Notes under the pieces: model-generated
Databases searched by the model: none
What the model was told of the DNA's origin: nothing
What the model saw: the letters and a program-made list of their open reading frames with translations, nothing else
Translations under genes and position numbers: made by a program
Shown: in pieces, positions 17,241 through 27,421 of the stretch
How positions within the stretch are numbered: the stretch's first letter is position 1
How the letters are laid out: every line of letters starts with the position of its first letter
Assembly (NCBI GenBank): GCA_029011315.1
Contig: JAQXLA010000010.1
Location: 1 to 64,000, forward strand
DNA: 64,000 bases
Direction: 5' to 3'
Source: Desulfovibrionaceae bacterium
Lineage (GTDB): Bacteria; Desulfobacterota; Desulfovibrionia; Desulfovibrionales; Desulfovibrionaceae

Positions 17241-19235
17241 CTAACGACGAAGGAGCGCTGCTGCGGTATCCGCAACATGACGAGCTGTAAAACCAAAATG
17301 TTCAAAGAGAACGGAAGCCGGAGCCGATTCTCCAAACGTCTTCATTCCAACGACAGCCCCGTCAAGCCCGACATACTTACGCCAAATATCCTCAGCGCCG
17401 GCTTCCACGGCAACTCTCGTCCGTACAGAAGAAGGAAGAACCGATTCTCTGTAAGCGGCGTTCTGCCGATCAAAAGACTCCGTACAAGGCATGGAAACGA
17501 CACGAACACGGTGTCCTGCCGCTTCCAGAATCTGAGCGGCCTCAACTGCAATCCCGACTTCCGATCCCGTCGCAATCAGGATAAGCTCCGGCATTCCCTC
17601 GCAATCTCTCAAGATATAGCCGCCTCTGAAAATACTGGCGAGCTGCGATTCTGTCCTCGGCATAGCTGAAAGCTTCTGACGGGACATCACCAGACAGGAC
17701 GGATGATCCGCCTCAATAGCCTGTTTCCAGGCAACAGCCGTCTCCGCTCCATCACAGGGACGCCAGACATCAATACCTGGCATAACCCGAAGAGAAGCAA
17801 GGTGCTCAATTGGCTGATGCGTCGGTCCGTCCTCTCCCAAACCGATGGAATCATGTGTCAGAACCCAGATGACTCGCAGCTGCATTAACGCGGAAAGCCG
17901 GATAGCTCCGCGCGCATAATCAGAAAAGACGAGGAAGGTTCCGCTGTACGGAATAAAGCCGCCATGCAGAGCCATACCGTTCATAATGGCACCGCCGAGA
18001 AATTCCCGCACGCCATAGGAAAGATAGTTTCCCTCCCAATGATCGTGATCAATACGGACGGCATGCTGATGGTAGGTTCCAACCGATCCACTCAAATCTA
18101 CGGATCCGCCAAAGAGTTCGGGCAAAGATCCCTCGATGGCATCCAGTACATTTTTGCCGGAAACGCGTGTTGCGGCAGACTGCTCGCGCTGCTGATCGAA
18201 AACGCACTGTTCCGAAACTTCGGCAAACTCTTCCGGAAGAATACCAGACATGCGTCTGGTCAGCTCTTCTGCTGCATCAGGCCACTGCTGCGCATAGGCC
18301 TGAAAAAGCGCGTTCCATTCAGCTTCACAGCGTGCTCCAGCTTCACGGGAATCCCAGGCATCCCGAATGTCTTCGGGAATCTCAAACGGATCATACGGCC
18401 AATCCAGCATCTTTCGAGCGGCACTCTGTTCCGATTCTCCAAGCGGTGATCCATGACAGGAAGCCTTACCGGATTTATTCGGAGAACCGAATCCTATCAC
18501 CGTACGGCAGCAGATCAGCGTCGGACGATCTTCCTGGGAAACAGCCTGTCTCAAGGCGGCGTCTACAGCTTTCGGATCATGTCCGTCGACATTCCGCACG
18601 ACATTCCAGCCGCAGGCCTCAAAACGTGCCGGCGTATCATCGGCAAACCACTGTTTCACATCGCCATCAATGGAAATACCGTTGTCATCATACAGAACTG
18701 TCAATTTGCCAAGCCCCAACGTTCCAGCCATGGAAATCGCTTCCTGCGAAATACCTTCCATCAGACAGCCGTCACCAACAAACACATAAGTACGGTGATC
18801 AATGATCGAAAAACCGGGACGATTGTAGCGCCTGGCCAGAATCTTTTCCGCCAGAGCCATACCGACAGCCATTGCAATTCCCTGCCCCAGGGGTCCGGTA
18901 GTGCATTCCACTCCCGGAGTCAATCCGTACTCAGGATGACCTGGAGTTTTGGAACCGAACTGCCGAAAGTTCTTCAAATCCTCAATGGAAAGATCGTAGC
19001 CGCTCAAATGGAGCAGTCCATACAGCAGCATGGACGCATGCCCATTCGACAGAACAAACCGATCTCGATTCATCCATTGCGGATTGGCCGGATTATGCCT
19101 CAGAAAATGCCTCCACAGGGATTCTGCGATATCCGCCATTCCCATGGGAGCCCCAGGATGACCGGATTTTGCTTTTTCAATAGCATCTACGGCCAGCATT
19201 CGCAGTGCATTGGCCAATTCTCTGCGCGTACGCAC
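17241..19235 (-). CDS. tkt: Transketolase
   Basis: Thiamine-diphosphate enzyme transferring two-carbon units in the non-oxidative pentose phosphate pathway. Full length, 664 aa. The start is GTG at 19235, supported by AAGGAGG 6 nt upstream; no ATG is available nearby. N-terminal motif [28 protein letters not shown], ThDP/Mg site [22 protein letters not shown], the catalytic-loop [20 protein letters not shown] near residue 465-485, and the C-terminal transketolase_C domain. Lies directly after rpe (15 bp), so two consecutive pentose-phosphate enzymes are expressed together. Confidence 0.96.
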   Translation of the reverse strand: MRTRRELANALRMLAVDAIEKAKSGHPGAPMGMADIAESLWRHFLRHNPANPQWMNRDRFVLSNGHASMLLYGLLHLSGYDLSIEDLKNFRQFGSKTPGHPEYGLTPGVECTTGPLGQGIAMAVGMALAEKILARRYNRPGFSIIDHRTYVFVGDGCLMEGISQEAISMAGTLGLGKLTVLYDDNGISIDGDVKQWFADDTPARFEACGWNVVRNVDGHDPKAVDAALRQAVSQEDRPTLICCRTVIGFGSPNKSGKASCHGSPLGESEQSAARKMLDWPYDPFEIPEDIRDAWDSREAGARCEAEWNALFQAYAQQWPDAAEELTRRMSGILPEEFAEVSEQCVFDQQREQSAATRVSGKNVLDAIEGSLPELFGGSVDLSGSVGTYHQHAVRIDHDHWEGNYLSYGVREFLGGAIMNGMALHGGFIPYSGTFLVFSDYARGAIRLSALMQLRVIWVLTHDSIGLGEDGPTHQPIEHLASLRVMPGIDVWRPCDGAETAVAWKQAIEADHPSCLVMSRQKLSAMPRTESQLASIFRGGYILRDCEGMPELILIATGSEVGIAVEAAQILEAAGHRVRVVSMPCTESFDRQNAAYRESVLPSSVRTRVAVEAGAEDIWRKYVGLDGAVVGMKTFGESAPASVLFEHFGFTARHVADTAAALLRR

Positions 19236-19250
19236 CTGTTCCTCCTTGCG

Positions 19251-19889
19251 TTAACACTTCTCAAAAGCTAACCGCCGTTCCGCATACGGCGTTCCATTGA
19301 AAAACGATGATCCAGAAACCAGAATTTCCGCTCCGGCATCAAGCAGATCCAAAGCATTTTCAGGCGTGACGCCTCCGTCAATTTCTACGGGTACATGGCG
19401 TTCTCCAAAAAGAACGCGGAATCTTCGTATTCTTTCATAGGTAATCGGCAAAAATTTCTGCCCGCCAAATCCTGGATTCACGCTCATCAGAAGCGCCATA
19501 TCCAGATCATCAGCGACATATTCCAAAAAGGAAAGAGGCGTCGCCGGATTCAGTGCGGCTCCGGCTTTCATGCCAAGCCGACGGATTTCCGTCAATGTCC
19601 TCTGCAGATGCGGACACGCTTCTGCATGCACGGTAAGCATATCTGCACCGGCATCCCGAAACGCTCCAAGATACCGATCCGGATCTTCAATCATAAGATG
19701 CACATCAAAAAACAGACGGGAACGCTTACGCATCATGCCGATGACATGCTGGCCAAACGTAATATTCGGGACGAAATGCCCATCCATGACATCCCAATGC
19801 ACCCAGCGGACACCAGCCTGCTCCAAAGCCTGCAATTCCTGCTCCAGCCTTCCGATATCGGCTGAAAGCAACGAAGGAGACAGTATCAT
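19251..19889 (-). CDS. rpe: Ribulose-phosphate 3-epimerase
   Basis: Interconverts ribulose 5-phosphate and xylulose 5-phosphate. 212 aa TIM barrel with the family signatures LSADIGRLEQELQALE (start of barrel), VHWDVMDGHFVPNITFG with the metal-binding His/Asp, DVHLMIEDPDRYL, the loop LMSVNPGFGGQKFLP and the final phosphate site VEIDGGVTPENA. Starts at the ATG at 19889 with AAGGAA a little upstream, 8 bp after the merR stop. Forms a tight unit with transketolase. Confidence 0.96.
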   Translation of the reverse strand: MILSPSLLSADIGRLEQELQALEQAGVRWVHWDVMDGHFVPNITFGQHVIGMMRKRSRLFFDVHLMIEDPDRYLGAFRDAGADMLTVHAEACPHLQRTLTEIRRLGMKAGAALNPATPLSFLEYVADDLDMALLMSVNPGFGGQKFLPITYERIRRFRVLFGERHVPVEIDGGVTPENALDLLDAGAEILVSGSSFFNGTPYAERRLAFEKC

Positions 19890-19897
19890 AGCTTTTA

Positions 19898-20233
19898 TTA
19901 TTCCTTCACTACGTTTTTCAGAATTTGGCGCACTTCCAGCAGTTCCTCATACACCTGTTGCAAAATTTCCTGTGTTTTCTCTTCCGAATCCGAAGATTTC
20001 ACCCTTTCCCTGTCCGCTTTCAGTTCCCGACGCGCTCCCTCGATAGTCATGCCCCTGTCATGCAGCAGTTCACGGATACGCCGAATCATCTGGACATCTT
20101 CGTCGCGGTAACGGCGCTGTCCTCTCTCTGTGCGCACGGGACACAGTTCCGGAAACATTTTTTCCCAAAACCGAAGCGTTGAACTTTCGATTCCGAGCTG
20201 TTCGGCAATACTGCTGATACGATACAGTTTCAC
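19898..20233 (-). CDS. MerR-family transcriptional regulator
   Basis: 111 aa. An N-terminal winged-helix MerR DNA-binding domain occupies residues 1-70 (YRISSIAEQLGIESSTLRFWE; RTERGQRRYRDEDVQMIRRI), followed by a charged coiled-coil that would dimerise (about 70-108). It has a single cysteine and no C-terminal effector domain, so it is not a typical metal sensor. GTG start at 20233 with GGGAGG 7 nt upstream. It follows pheT by about 50 bp; from memory, small MerR genes next to pheST are common in deltaproteobacteria. Ligand and targets unknown. Confidence 0.88.
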   Translation of the reverse strand: MKLYRISSIAEQLGIESSTLRFWEKMFPELCPVRTERGQRRYRDEDVQMIRRIRELLHDRGMTIEGARRELKADRERVKSSDSEEKTQEILQQVYEELLEVRQILKNVVKE

Positions 20234-20282
20234 AAGTCAGCCTCCCTTCCGTGCCGAACAGCAAACGGAATCTCTTCAAGAT

Positions 20283-22673
20283 CTACAAACGAACACTGAG
20301 TTGCTTCACCAAAGCAGATGCAATCTTTTCCCGTTCCCGATCAACTTCGGAATCCCTGAGAGTTCTCTCAGCATCTCTGAAGGTGAGTCGGAACGTCAGG
20401 TTTCTTTCCTCAGAATGCTCAGGCTCATACAGATCCAGCAGGCAAATGCTTTCGAGAAGCGGCATTTTCATCGCCTGCACGGTTTCCAGAACAGTCTTGA
20501 CAGAAAGAGAGAATGGAGCTGTCACCGTGATATCCCGACGAGACGGAGGAAAAACGGGCAAAGGAGCAAAACCCGGACGGAATCCGAAATACAGATTGCG
20601 CAAAGCCTCCATATCAAATTCCGCAAGCCACACAGGATGACGCGCATTATACTGCGCCGCGATATCGGGTTTGACCCTTCCCAAAAAGCCTATGCTTTTA
20701 TCTCCGGCAAGCACTTCAATCCGAGGTTCCAGAAAAGATGCCGCTGAACGAATGAAGCGAACCGAGCCGCCGGCATGGACGCAAGAGGCGACATATTCCA
20801 CAACACCGCGCAAATCGGAATAATCTGCTTCCCGCACGGTATTCGGCCAGGCCTGAGCACACATTTCTCCATACAGAACAATCCCCAAACGGACATGTTC
20901 CTCCGCGCTCGTTTCACTTTCCGCATTTTTCACAAAGCGCTTGGCGATCTCAAACAACTGAACCCCAGCATTGCCGTGCGCAGTATTCTGCCGGACATTT
21001 TGCAGAAGTCCGGGAGCCAATTCTGTGCGCAGCACACCCTGATCTTCTGAAAGAGGATTCAAAATATGAATCCTCTCCTCTTTGGGAAGATCGAGAATAT
21101 CCAGATCTCTATCCCCGACGAAACTGTAATTTTCTACTTCGTGCAGACCGATACTGGCCAGACGATATTTCATCATGGTAATGAAATCGTGCATAGGCAT
21201 GATTTTGCCGAAATCATCAATGGAACGGGAAACAGCAGGCAGATTTTCCGGAATGGTATCCATGCCCTTCACTCGAGCCGCTTCCTCCACCAAATCGATT
21301 TCCCGCGTCACATCACCCCTCCAGCCAGGAACAGTAACGCGCCAGCATTCCGGATCAGCATCATTAATGCCGCATCCGAGGAAATGCAGCGTATCGCGGC
21401 AGAAATCGTCACCAAGCTTCATTCCAAGAATATCTTCAGCTCGAGAGACTCGAAACGGCACTTCTGGAGATTTCCAGGGAGAAGGCTCACAGGTCATCGT
21501 ACCGCGGCAGACCACGCCTCCGCCCAATTCTGCCATCATTGCAGCCGCACGATCCAGAGCGTAGACGCTGCCAGGCTGATCCACGCCTCTTTCGAAACGA
21601 TAAGAAGATTCACTGGAAATACCGAGCCGGCGCGCCGTCATGCGGATGGTGCCGGGCTTAAATACCGCAGATTCAATAATGACGTTCCGGCTGTCTTCAC
21701 GGATTTCAGAATTCAAACCGCCCATAATGCCAGCCAGAGCCACGGGAGTGTCCCCGTCCCGAATCAGCAGATCGGAATCCTTCAGAACCCGTTCCTGACC
21801 ATCAAGCGTTACGATCCGCTCACCTTCGGCAGCACGGGAAATTTTCATACTTCCGTTCCGCAGAAAAGCCTGATCAAAGGCGTGCAGAGGCTGGCCAAGC
21901 TCCATCAAAATATAATTTGTTACATCCACGATGTTGGAAATAGGACGAACCCCTACGGCATGGAGACGGCAGCGCATCTGAAGAGGTGAAGGCGCGATCT
22001 TCACTCCCGCAACCCGGCGGAGACGGTATGAAGGACAGTATTCTCCTTCAGGAATCTCAATATCCCAATGCCAATCTTCACCAGATTCCCTCAAACCGGC
22101 CTGAGGAAGAGTCAATGGAAGATGACAGGAAAGAGCGGCTTCTCTTGCCAGCCCCAAAACGGAAAGGCAGTCAGCCCTATTTGGAGTGATGCCGATATCC
22201 AAAACCTCTTCGTCCAAATCCAGAGCTTCAATCAGCCTTATTCCGGGGTTAAAGGTATCGGGCAGCACCATGATACCATTGTGATCATCGCTCAGACCGA
22301 GTTCTCGTTCAGAGCAAATCATGCCGTATGACGGCACCCCGCGCAGTTTGGCCTTTTTGATCGCCATGCCTCCGGGCATCACCGTGCCAGGCAACGCAAC
22401 AGGAACTGTCTGCCCCTGCGCCACGTTGGGGGCTCCGCAGACAATTTGCACAGACTCTCCCTGATTGACATCCACTGTGCAGACAGACATATGGTCTGAA
22501 TCCGGATGCGGTTCGCATGTCAGGACGCGACCAATGACAATATCGCGAATGGACTCAAAGGGATGCACGAGATCTTCGAGTTCCAGGCCGAGCATGGTCA
22601 GTCTGTCTCCGAGTTCCTCTGCCGTTCCCTCAAACGGCACGAACTCACGCAGCCATTTTACACTCAATAACAT
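20283..22673 (-). CDS. pheT: Phenylalanine-tRNA ligase beta subunit
   Basis: 796 aa, the normal size for the long bacterial form. Domains in order: N-terminal MLLSVKWLREFVPFEG, EMAP-type tRNA-binding domain about 38-150 (IVIGRVLTCEPHPDSDHMSVC; QIVCGAPNVAQGQTVPVAL), B3/4 editing domain about 210-380 (YELMELGQPLHAFD-like ILMELGQPLHAFDQAF), B5 domain about 400-470, synthetase-like core, and the C-terminal ferredoxin-fold anticodon-binding domain (FPPSRRDITVTAP). Acts as the alpha2beta2 enzyme with PheS, 14 bp upstream. ATG at 22673 has GGGGG 6 nt upstream. Confidence 0.97.
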   Translation of the reverse strand: MLLSVKWLREFVPFEGTAEELGDRLTMLGLELEDLVHPFESIRDIVIGRVLTCEPHPDSDHMSVCTVDVNQGESVQIVCGAPNVAQGQTVPVALPGTVMPGGMAIKKAKLRGVPSYGMICSERELGLSDDHNGIMVLPDTFNPGIRLIEALDLDEEVLDIGITPNRADCLSVLGLAREAALSCHLPLTLPQAGLRESGEDWHWDIEIPEGEYCPSYRLRRVAGVKIAPSPLQMRCRLHAVGVRPISNIVDVTNYILMELGQPLHAFDQAFLRNGSMKISRAAEGERIVTLDGQERVLKDSDLLIRDGDTPVALAGIMGGLNSEIREDSRNVIIESAVFKPGTIRMTARRLGISSESSYRFERGVDQPGSVYALDRAAAMMAELGGGVVCRGTMTCEPSPWKSPEVPFRVSRAEDILGMKLGDDFCRDTLHFLGCGINDADPECWRVTVPGWRGDVTREIDLVEEAARVKGMDTIPENLPAVSRSIDDFGKIMPMHDFITMMKYRLASIGLHEVENYSFVGDRDLDILDLPKEERIHILNPLSEDQGVLRTELAPGLLQNVRQNTAHGNAGVQLFEIAKRFVKNAESETSAEEHVRLGIVLYGEMCAQAWPNTVREADYSDLRGVVEYVASCVHAGGSVRFIRSAASFLEPRIEVLAGDKSIGFLGRVKPDIAAQYNARHPVWLAEFDMEALRNLYFGFRPGFAPLPVFPPSRRDITVTAPFSLSVKTVLETVQAMKMPLLESICLLDLYEPEHSEERNLTFRLTFRDAERTLRDSEVDREREKIASALVKQLSVRL

Positions 22674-22687
22674 CTCTAGCCCCCGCT

Positions 22688-23728
22688 CTAGGCAAACTGC
22701 GTCAGAAAACGCATATCGTTTTCAAAGAACATCCGAAGATCGCCGATGCCGTACTTCAGCATGGCAATGCGCTCAACACCAAGACCAAACGCAAAACCGG
22801 TATACGCCTCAGGATCATAACCCACGGCTTCGAATACGGCAGGATCGACCATGCCGCATCCCAAAATTTCCAGCCAGCCGGTTCCCTTGCATACGCGGCA
22901 GACCGTCCCATCATGATCATGTCCCTTGCCGCCGCACATACAGCAGGAAATATCTGCTTCGGCACTTGGTTCAGTAAAGGGAAAAAAGCTTGGACGAAAA
23001 CGAATTTTCGTATCGGATCCAAAAACAGAACGCATAAAAGCCGTCAGAGTTCCCCGCAAATCCGCCATGGTGACATGCTTATCAACCAGCAGACCTTCTA
23101 CCTGATGAAACATCGGCGTATGCGTGATATCAGAATCACGACGATACACCCGTCCCGGAGCTACAACAGCAACCGGAGGCTTCTGACTAAGCATCGTACG
23201 CACTTGCAGAGGAGAAGTATGCGTTCTCAGCAACACACCGTCAGAAACATACAAAGTATCCTGCATATCCCGAGCTGGATGCTCCCTGGGGATGTTCAAC
23301 GCCTCAAAATTATGATATTCTGTTTCTACTTCAGGACCTGATACAACGCTGTATCCCAGCTGGCGAAAAACAGAACAGATCTCCTCAGTGACCAAAGTAA
23401 TCGGATGCAGGGATCCGATTTGCGGCGTACGGCCTGGAAGACCAGCATCAAAACGAGCCAGTTCCTCAGCTTCCGCAGCCTTCTCCAAAGCGGTTTTGCG
23501 CTGCTCAAACAGCCCCACAAGCCCGTCCTTGACCTTGTTTGCCGTTTGCCCCAAAAGAGGACGCGCCGCAGGTTCCGCTTCCGGCAAATGAGCCATGATG
23601 CGGGCAAGACGGCCTCTGCGCCCGAGAAAATCCACTCGAAGCGCTTCCATATCCTGTAAAGAAGAAGCCTGATCCAGACCTTTTTGCAGTTCGGGGATCA
23701 GGCTTTCGAGTTCCGTGAGAAGGTCCAT
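22688..23728 (-). CDS. pheS: Phenylalanine-tRNA ligase alpha subunit
   Basis: Catalytic class II subunit. Started at 23728 (346 aa) with AAGG upstream and the usual N-terminus [20 protein letters not shown]; the open frame begins 24 codons earlier without family similarity. N-terminal coiled coil (1-90), motif 2 region [13 protein letters not shown] and [21 protein letters not shown], motif 3 [18 protein letters not shown]. It carries the cysteine insertion seen in many PheS proteins ([12 protein letters not shown] then [14 protein letters not shown]), possibly zinc-binding. Preceded by rplT with a 72-bp gap. Confidence 0.96.
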   Translation of the reverse strand: MDLLTELESLIPELQKGLDQASSLQDMEALRVDFLGRRGRLARIMAHLPEAEPAARPLLGQTANKVKDGLVGLFEQRKTALEKAAEAEELARFDAGLPGRTPQIGSLHPITLVTEEICSVFRQLGYSVVSGPEVETEYHNFEALNIPREHPARDMQDTLYVSDGVLLRTHTSPLQVRTMLSQKPPVAVVAPGRVYRRDSDITHTPMFHQVEGLLVDKHVTMADLRGTLTAFMRSVFGSDTKIRFRPSFFPFTEPSAEADISCCMCGGKGHDHDGTVCRVCKGTGWLEILGCGMVDPAVFEAVGYDPEAYTGFAFGLGVERIAMLKYGIGDLRMFFENDMRFLTQFA

Positions 23729-23800
23729 CTCGTTGACCTTTATGATATAAGATTGAGTCGGAGGCAGAGTGTCGTGTCCCTGCCTCCGCAATGAGTTCAA

Positions 23801-24154
23801 TTAGGCAAGCTGCGTCTTGGCCAATTCTACCAATTTGGCAAAATCTTCCTTCTGACGCACCGCGAGATCAGCCAGAATCTTCCGATTCAGGACAATACCG
23901 GCCTGAGCAAGGCCAAACATCAGCTTGGAGTAGGACAAGCCGTTTTCACGGGCTCCGGCGTTAATGCGGAGAATCCACAATTTACGAAAATCACGTTTTC
24001 TCTGCTTACGACCCTCAAAAGCATAGGCAAGTGAACGTTCAACGGCTTCACGGGCTGTTCTGTACAGACGGCTACGGCCTCCGCGGAAGCCCTTAGCCAT
24101 ATCCAAATATTTCTTGTGCCGACGATGAGCAGCAAGACCTCTCTTTACACGCAT
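23801..24154 (-). CDS. rplT: Ribosomal protein bL20
   Basis: 117 aa, early-assembling 23S rRNA-binding protein. Typical sequence [58 protein letters not shown] and [14 protein letters not shown]. In other bacteria L20 represses the infC-rpmI-rplT operon by binding its mRNA; the order here is the same. The 75-nt gap to rpmI contains short GC-rich complementary segments but no clear L20 pseudoknot that I could identify. Confidence 0.97.
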   Translation of the reverse strand: MRVKRGLAAHRRHKKYLDMAKGFRGGRSRLYRTAREAVERSLAYAFEGRKQRKRDFRKLWILRINAGARENGLSYSKLMFGLAQAGIVLNRKILADLAVRQKEDFAKLVELAKTQLA

Positions 24155-24228
24155 TGTATTACCCTCTGAATGCTTGAGACACCGGCGAGGCGGAGATCAT
24201 GCCAGCCGGGTCGGTTACAAAAATACGC

Positions 24229-24426
24229 TTAGGCGTACGGCATCATACGGCGAACGGCCTTCAAGTTGGTACCATCCACCAATGTTTCCTGACCGAGACG
24301 CATCTTGCGTTTAGAATCTTTCTTAGTAAGAATGTGACGAAGGTTCTGACGGCGACGTTTGAACTTGCCGGTACCCGTCGTCGAAAAACGTTTGGCGGCA
24401 CACCGTCTCGTTTTAAGCTTAGGCAT
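24229..24426 (-). CDS. rpmI: Ribosomal protein bL35
   Basis: 65 aa, highly basic, standard length and sequence: MPKLKTRRCAAKRFSTTGTG, KFKRRRQNLRHILTKKDSKR, LVDGTNLKAVRRMMPYA. ATG at 24426 with AGGAGAGG upstream. Middle gene of infC-rpmI-rplT. Confidence 0.97.
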   Translation of the reverse strand: MPKLKTRRCAAKRFSTTGTGKFKRRRQNLRHILTKKDSKRKMRLGQETLVDGTNLKAVRRMMPYA

Positions 24427-24491
24427 AATCCTCTCCTGACTTTGATGTAATCTTTCTCACGGAAAGATGCCGGGGACACGACTCCCCGAAA

Positions 24492-25103
24492 TTACGCTCC
24501 GACGGAAGAAGAACGTTCTTCAGACGCCGGATTGACCGTTTCCTGCGAGATTCCTTTTTTTGAAACCGGGACGAGCAGCATCTGAAGCGTACGCCCCTCA
24601 GCCCGGGGGTCCTGCTCCACTCTGCTGATATCCTTCGTGTCGGCGATGACACGATCGAGAATGGCAAGGCCGCGATCCTTATGGACTATTTCTCTGCCGC
24701 GGAAAAAGACAGTCACCTTTACGCGATCGCCATCTTCAAGGAAACGCCGCACATGCCGAACCTTGGTTTCAAAATCATGATCGTCCGTTTTCGGACGAAC
24801 TTTGATTTCCTTAATCTGCACCACGGTCTGGCGTTTCTTGGCTTCCTGCTTTTTTTTCTGCGTTTCGTACTTAAATTTGCCGAAATCCATAATCCGGCAA
24901 ACTGGCGGTTCCGCAGCAGCGGCCACTTCGACCAAATCCAATCCGTGCTCTCTGGCCAAGGCGATAGCCTCATTACGGCCAAGAATACCGAGCTGATCCC
25001 CCTCGGCGCCGATAACCCGTACTTCACGGGCGCGGATCATTTCATTACAGCGAACGCCATCCTGTGGCATTTCGCGCCGGGGTCTGGCATTAAGAGAAGC
25101 GAT
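24492..25103 (-). CDS. infC: Translation initiation factor IF-3, probable AUC start
   Basis: Binds 30S and proofreads start codons. The first ATG in frame (25070; 192 aa) has no ribosome-binding site. Eleven codons upstream an ATC at 25103-25101 lies 7 nt after GGAGGG; the frame between is open (SLNARPRRE) and is closed just above by TGA. I therefore extend the gene to 203 aa, with a 14-bp overlap with the thrS end. N-domain [39 protein letters not shown], linker [20 protein letters not shown]-domain [17 protein letters not shown] and [16 protein letters not shown]. Near-cognate infC starts (AUU in E. coli) let IF-3 repress itself. The exact start is inferred. Confidence 0.9.
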   Translation of the reverse strand: MASLNARPRREMPQDGVRCNEMIRAREVRVIGAEGDQLGILGRNEAIALAREHGLDLVEVAAAAEPPVCRIMDFGKFKYETQKKKQEAKKRQTVVQIKEIKVRPKTDDHDFETKVRHVRRFLEDGDRVKVTVFFRGREIVHKDRGLAILDRVIADTKDISRVEQDPRAEGRTLQMLLVPVSKKGISQETVNPASEERSSSVGA

Positions 25104-27024
25104 AGCTCATCCCTCCACGTTTGAACGGTTCCATACAATCTTCGGCGATACGTTCAGCCAGCTCTGAAACCGACTGCCCACCGATGTTTTCTCCGCTGCG
25201 CAGGCGTACGCTGATACGCTTCTCTTCCTTTTCGCGATCACCAATGACGCCGATATAAGGAATTTTCGCAACCTGAGCTTCGCGGACTTTAAATCCAAGT
25301 TTTTCATTGCGCACATCCGTTTCTGCACGGACGCCCAATCTAAGCAGTTCTTTCCGAACTTCCTCAGCATACTCGTTCTGGGCATCGGTTACAGTCAACA
25401 GACGAATCTGCACTGGTGCCAGCCATGCGGGAAAAGCTCCGGCATAATGTTCTGTAAGCACGCCGATAAAACGTTCCAGAGATCCCAAAATGGCTCGGTG
25501 CACCATAACCGGACGATGCCGTTCTCCATCACTGCCCACATATTCCAGTTCGAATCGTTCCGGAAGAGCAAAATCACACTGGATAGTCGACAGCTGCCAT
25601 TCACGGCCGATTGCATCCGTTACCTTCACGTCAATTTTCGGTCCGTAAAACGCCCCGTCTCCCTCATTAATACCGTAAGGCAGTCCTGCACGCTTAACAG
25701 CTTCAATCAGAGCATTGGTCGCCTTTTCCCAAATCTCATCTGATCCGATGGAGCCCTCAGGACGGGTTGAAACCACCACACGGTATTCAAAACCAAACAG
25801 AGACATCAAATCACGTACAAGCGCAATAACGCCGATGATCTCATCCTCAAGCTGTTCGGAAGCGCAGATGATGTGCGCATCATCCTGAGTAAACTGACGA
25901 ACGCGCAGCAGACCATGCAAGACGCCGGACTTTTCATGACGATGAACAACGCCAAGTTCAAAATATCTCTGAGGAAGATCCCTATAACTGCGCAGATGCT
26001 GGTTGTAAATCAGCATGTGCGCTACACAGTTCATAGGCTTAATGCCGTAAATATCGCCTTCAATTTCCGTGAAATACATATTTTCACGATAATGTTCGTA
26101 ATGTCCTGAACGCTCCCATAATTCTCTGCGGAGAATTTGAGGCCCCTGCACGATCTGATAATCGCGCTTCAAATGCTCCCGACGCAGAAAATCCTCGAGA
26201 ATTGTACGCAGCAGCATCCCCTTGGGCATCCAGAAAGACATGCCCGGAGCGACATCTTCATGAAATGTAAAAAGATCCAGCTCACGTCCAAGTTTGCGGT
26301 GATCACGGCGTTTTGCCTCTTCCTGCATGGCAAGCCAGGCGGCACATTCTTTTTCAGTTGCAAAAGCCGTACCGTAAATACGGGAGAGCATTTTGTTTTT
26401 TTCGCTGCCGCGCCAATACGCTCCGGCTACAGAAAGCAGCTTAAAAGCTTTGACTCGATTGGTGGCAGGAATATGCGGACCACGGCACAGATCCACAAAA
26501 TCTCCGCAACGATACAGAGAAACCGTATCCGCCTCCACATCTGCCGCCAGTTCCGCCTTATAAATGTCTCCCGACTCAGAAAACATCCTTACAGCTTCTT
26601 CCTTCGGCATCTCGATTCGTTCAAAAGGAACGGCCGCACTGACAATTTTGCGCATCTCAGCTTCAATTTTTTCGAGATCTTCAGGAGTAAAAGGGGTTTC
26701 CTTGTCGAAATCATAATAAAAGCCGGTAGAAATAGAAGGTCCGATGGCGCATTTGGCTTCAGGAAACAAACGCTTTACAGCGGCTGCCATCACGTGGGAA
26801 GTCGAATGCCGAAGAAGAGCAAGCCCCTCTTCAGAGTTCGCGAAAACGGGTTCCAGCTCCGCACATTCGCTGGGCATACTTGCAGAAATATCCAGAAGTG
26901 CTCCGTTTGCACGGCACGCCAGCACTTCACCGAACCGCTTCCGGCTCAACGCCTCTTTCAGCACACTTTCACAGGAAGCGCCGTCAGAGCATTCTACTGT
27001 TTTTCCTTCCACTGTAACCTGCAT
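25090..27024 (-). CDS. thrS: Threonine-tRNA ligase
   Basis: 644 aa, full bacterial form. TGS domain (1-60), editing domain N2 with the HxxxH zinc-like motif [20 protein letters not shown] and the conserved RGPHIP, class II catalytic core ([19 protein letters not shown], motif 2 region [21 protein letters not shown] with the catalytic RxRxFTQDD; motif 3 [20 protein letters not shown]) and the anticodon-binding C-domain from about 540. ATG at 27024 with AGAAGG 8 nt upstream. First gene of the long minus-strand block; the infC ribosome-binding site lies within its final codons. Confidence 0.97.
   Translation of the reverse strand: MQVTVEGKTVECSDGASCESVLKEALSRKRFGEVLACRANGALLDISASMPSECAELEPVFANSEEGLALLRHSTSHVMAAAVKRLFPEAKCAIGPSISTGFYYDFDKETPFTPEDLEKIEAEMRKIVSAAVPFERIEMPKEEAVRMFSESGDIYKAELAADVEADTVSLYRCGDFVDLCRGPHIPATNRVKAFKLLSVAGAYWRGSEKNKMLSRIYGTAFATEKECAAWLAMQEEAKRRDHRKLGRELDLFTFHEDVAPGMSFWMPKGMLLRTILEDFLRREHLKRDYQIVQGPQILRRELWERSGHYEHYRENMYFTEIEGDIYGIKPMNCVAHMLIYNQHLRSYRDLPQRYFELGVVHRHEKSGVLHGLLRVRQFTQDDAHIICASEQLEDEIIGVIALVRDLMSLFGFEYRVVVSTRPEGSIGSDEIWEKATNALIEAVKRAGLPYGINEGDGAFYGPKIDVKVTDAIGREWQLSTIQCDFALPERFELEYVGSDGERHRPVMVHRAILGSLERFIGVLTEHYAGAFPAWLAPVQIRLLTVTDAQNEYAEEVRKELLRLGVRAETDVRNEKLGFKVREAQVAKIPYIGVIGDREKEEKRISVRLRSGENIGGQSVSELAERIAEDCMEPFKRGGMSYRFS
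25101..25116 (-). promoter_or_regulatory. Ribosome-binding site deciding the AUC start of infC
   Basis: On the minus strand GGAGGG (25116-25111), 7 nt, then ATC (25103-25101). It is embedded in the last codons of thrS, whose TAA is at 25092-25090. No other purine-rich site precedes the in-frame ATG at 25070. Confidence 0.6.
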
Positions 27025-27205
27025 ATTTTAGACCTTCTTTATTACGCATTCTCTTGCATCGGCAACATGCCGACTCTTATTCCAGCATACCTTTTTCCTG
27101 CGCAAACAGTACAAAAATTATAAGGATACCGGAAGACATATTTTGAAACATGAATGCCAAAAAGGCAAGAAGAAAAAATTAGAATTGATGCGGATCCGAT
27201 ACCTC

Positions 27206-27253
27206 AAAAATAATAAAAATAAAAATAAGGGAAGGAGATTACTCTCCTTCCCT
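27206..27253 (-). terminator. Intrinsic terminator after tRNA-Val
   Basis: GGGAAGGAGA-TTAC-TCTCCTTCCC (27229-27252; 10 bp plus one outer A-T pair), followed on the minus strand by a long T-rich tail. It lies 13 nt past the tRNA 3' end. Confidence 0.85.
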
Positions 27254-27266
27254 GAACAAATCGATA

Positions 27267-27342
27267 TGGTAGGCATGAACAGACTTGAACTGTTGACCCC
27301 TTCCGTGTCAAGGAAGTGCTCTGCCACCTGAGCTACACGCCT
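27267..27342 (-). tRNA. tRNA-Val (GAC)
   Basis: 76-nt cloverleaf including an encoded CCA. Acceptor AGGCGTG/CATGCCT (one G-T pair), D arm GCTC/GAGC, anticodon stem CTTCC/GGAAG with loop TTGACAC (anticodon GAC), 5-nt variable loop, T arm AACAG/CTGTT with loop TTCAAGT. Lies alone between bamD and thrS. Confidence 0.95.
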
Positions 27343-27421
27343 TTGCATTTCGCAAAACGGTTTGTATCCAACTCCGCAGATTCTGTCAACAGATTTTTAA
27401 AAAAATCTGAAAAAATTCGCT

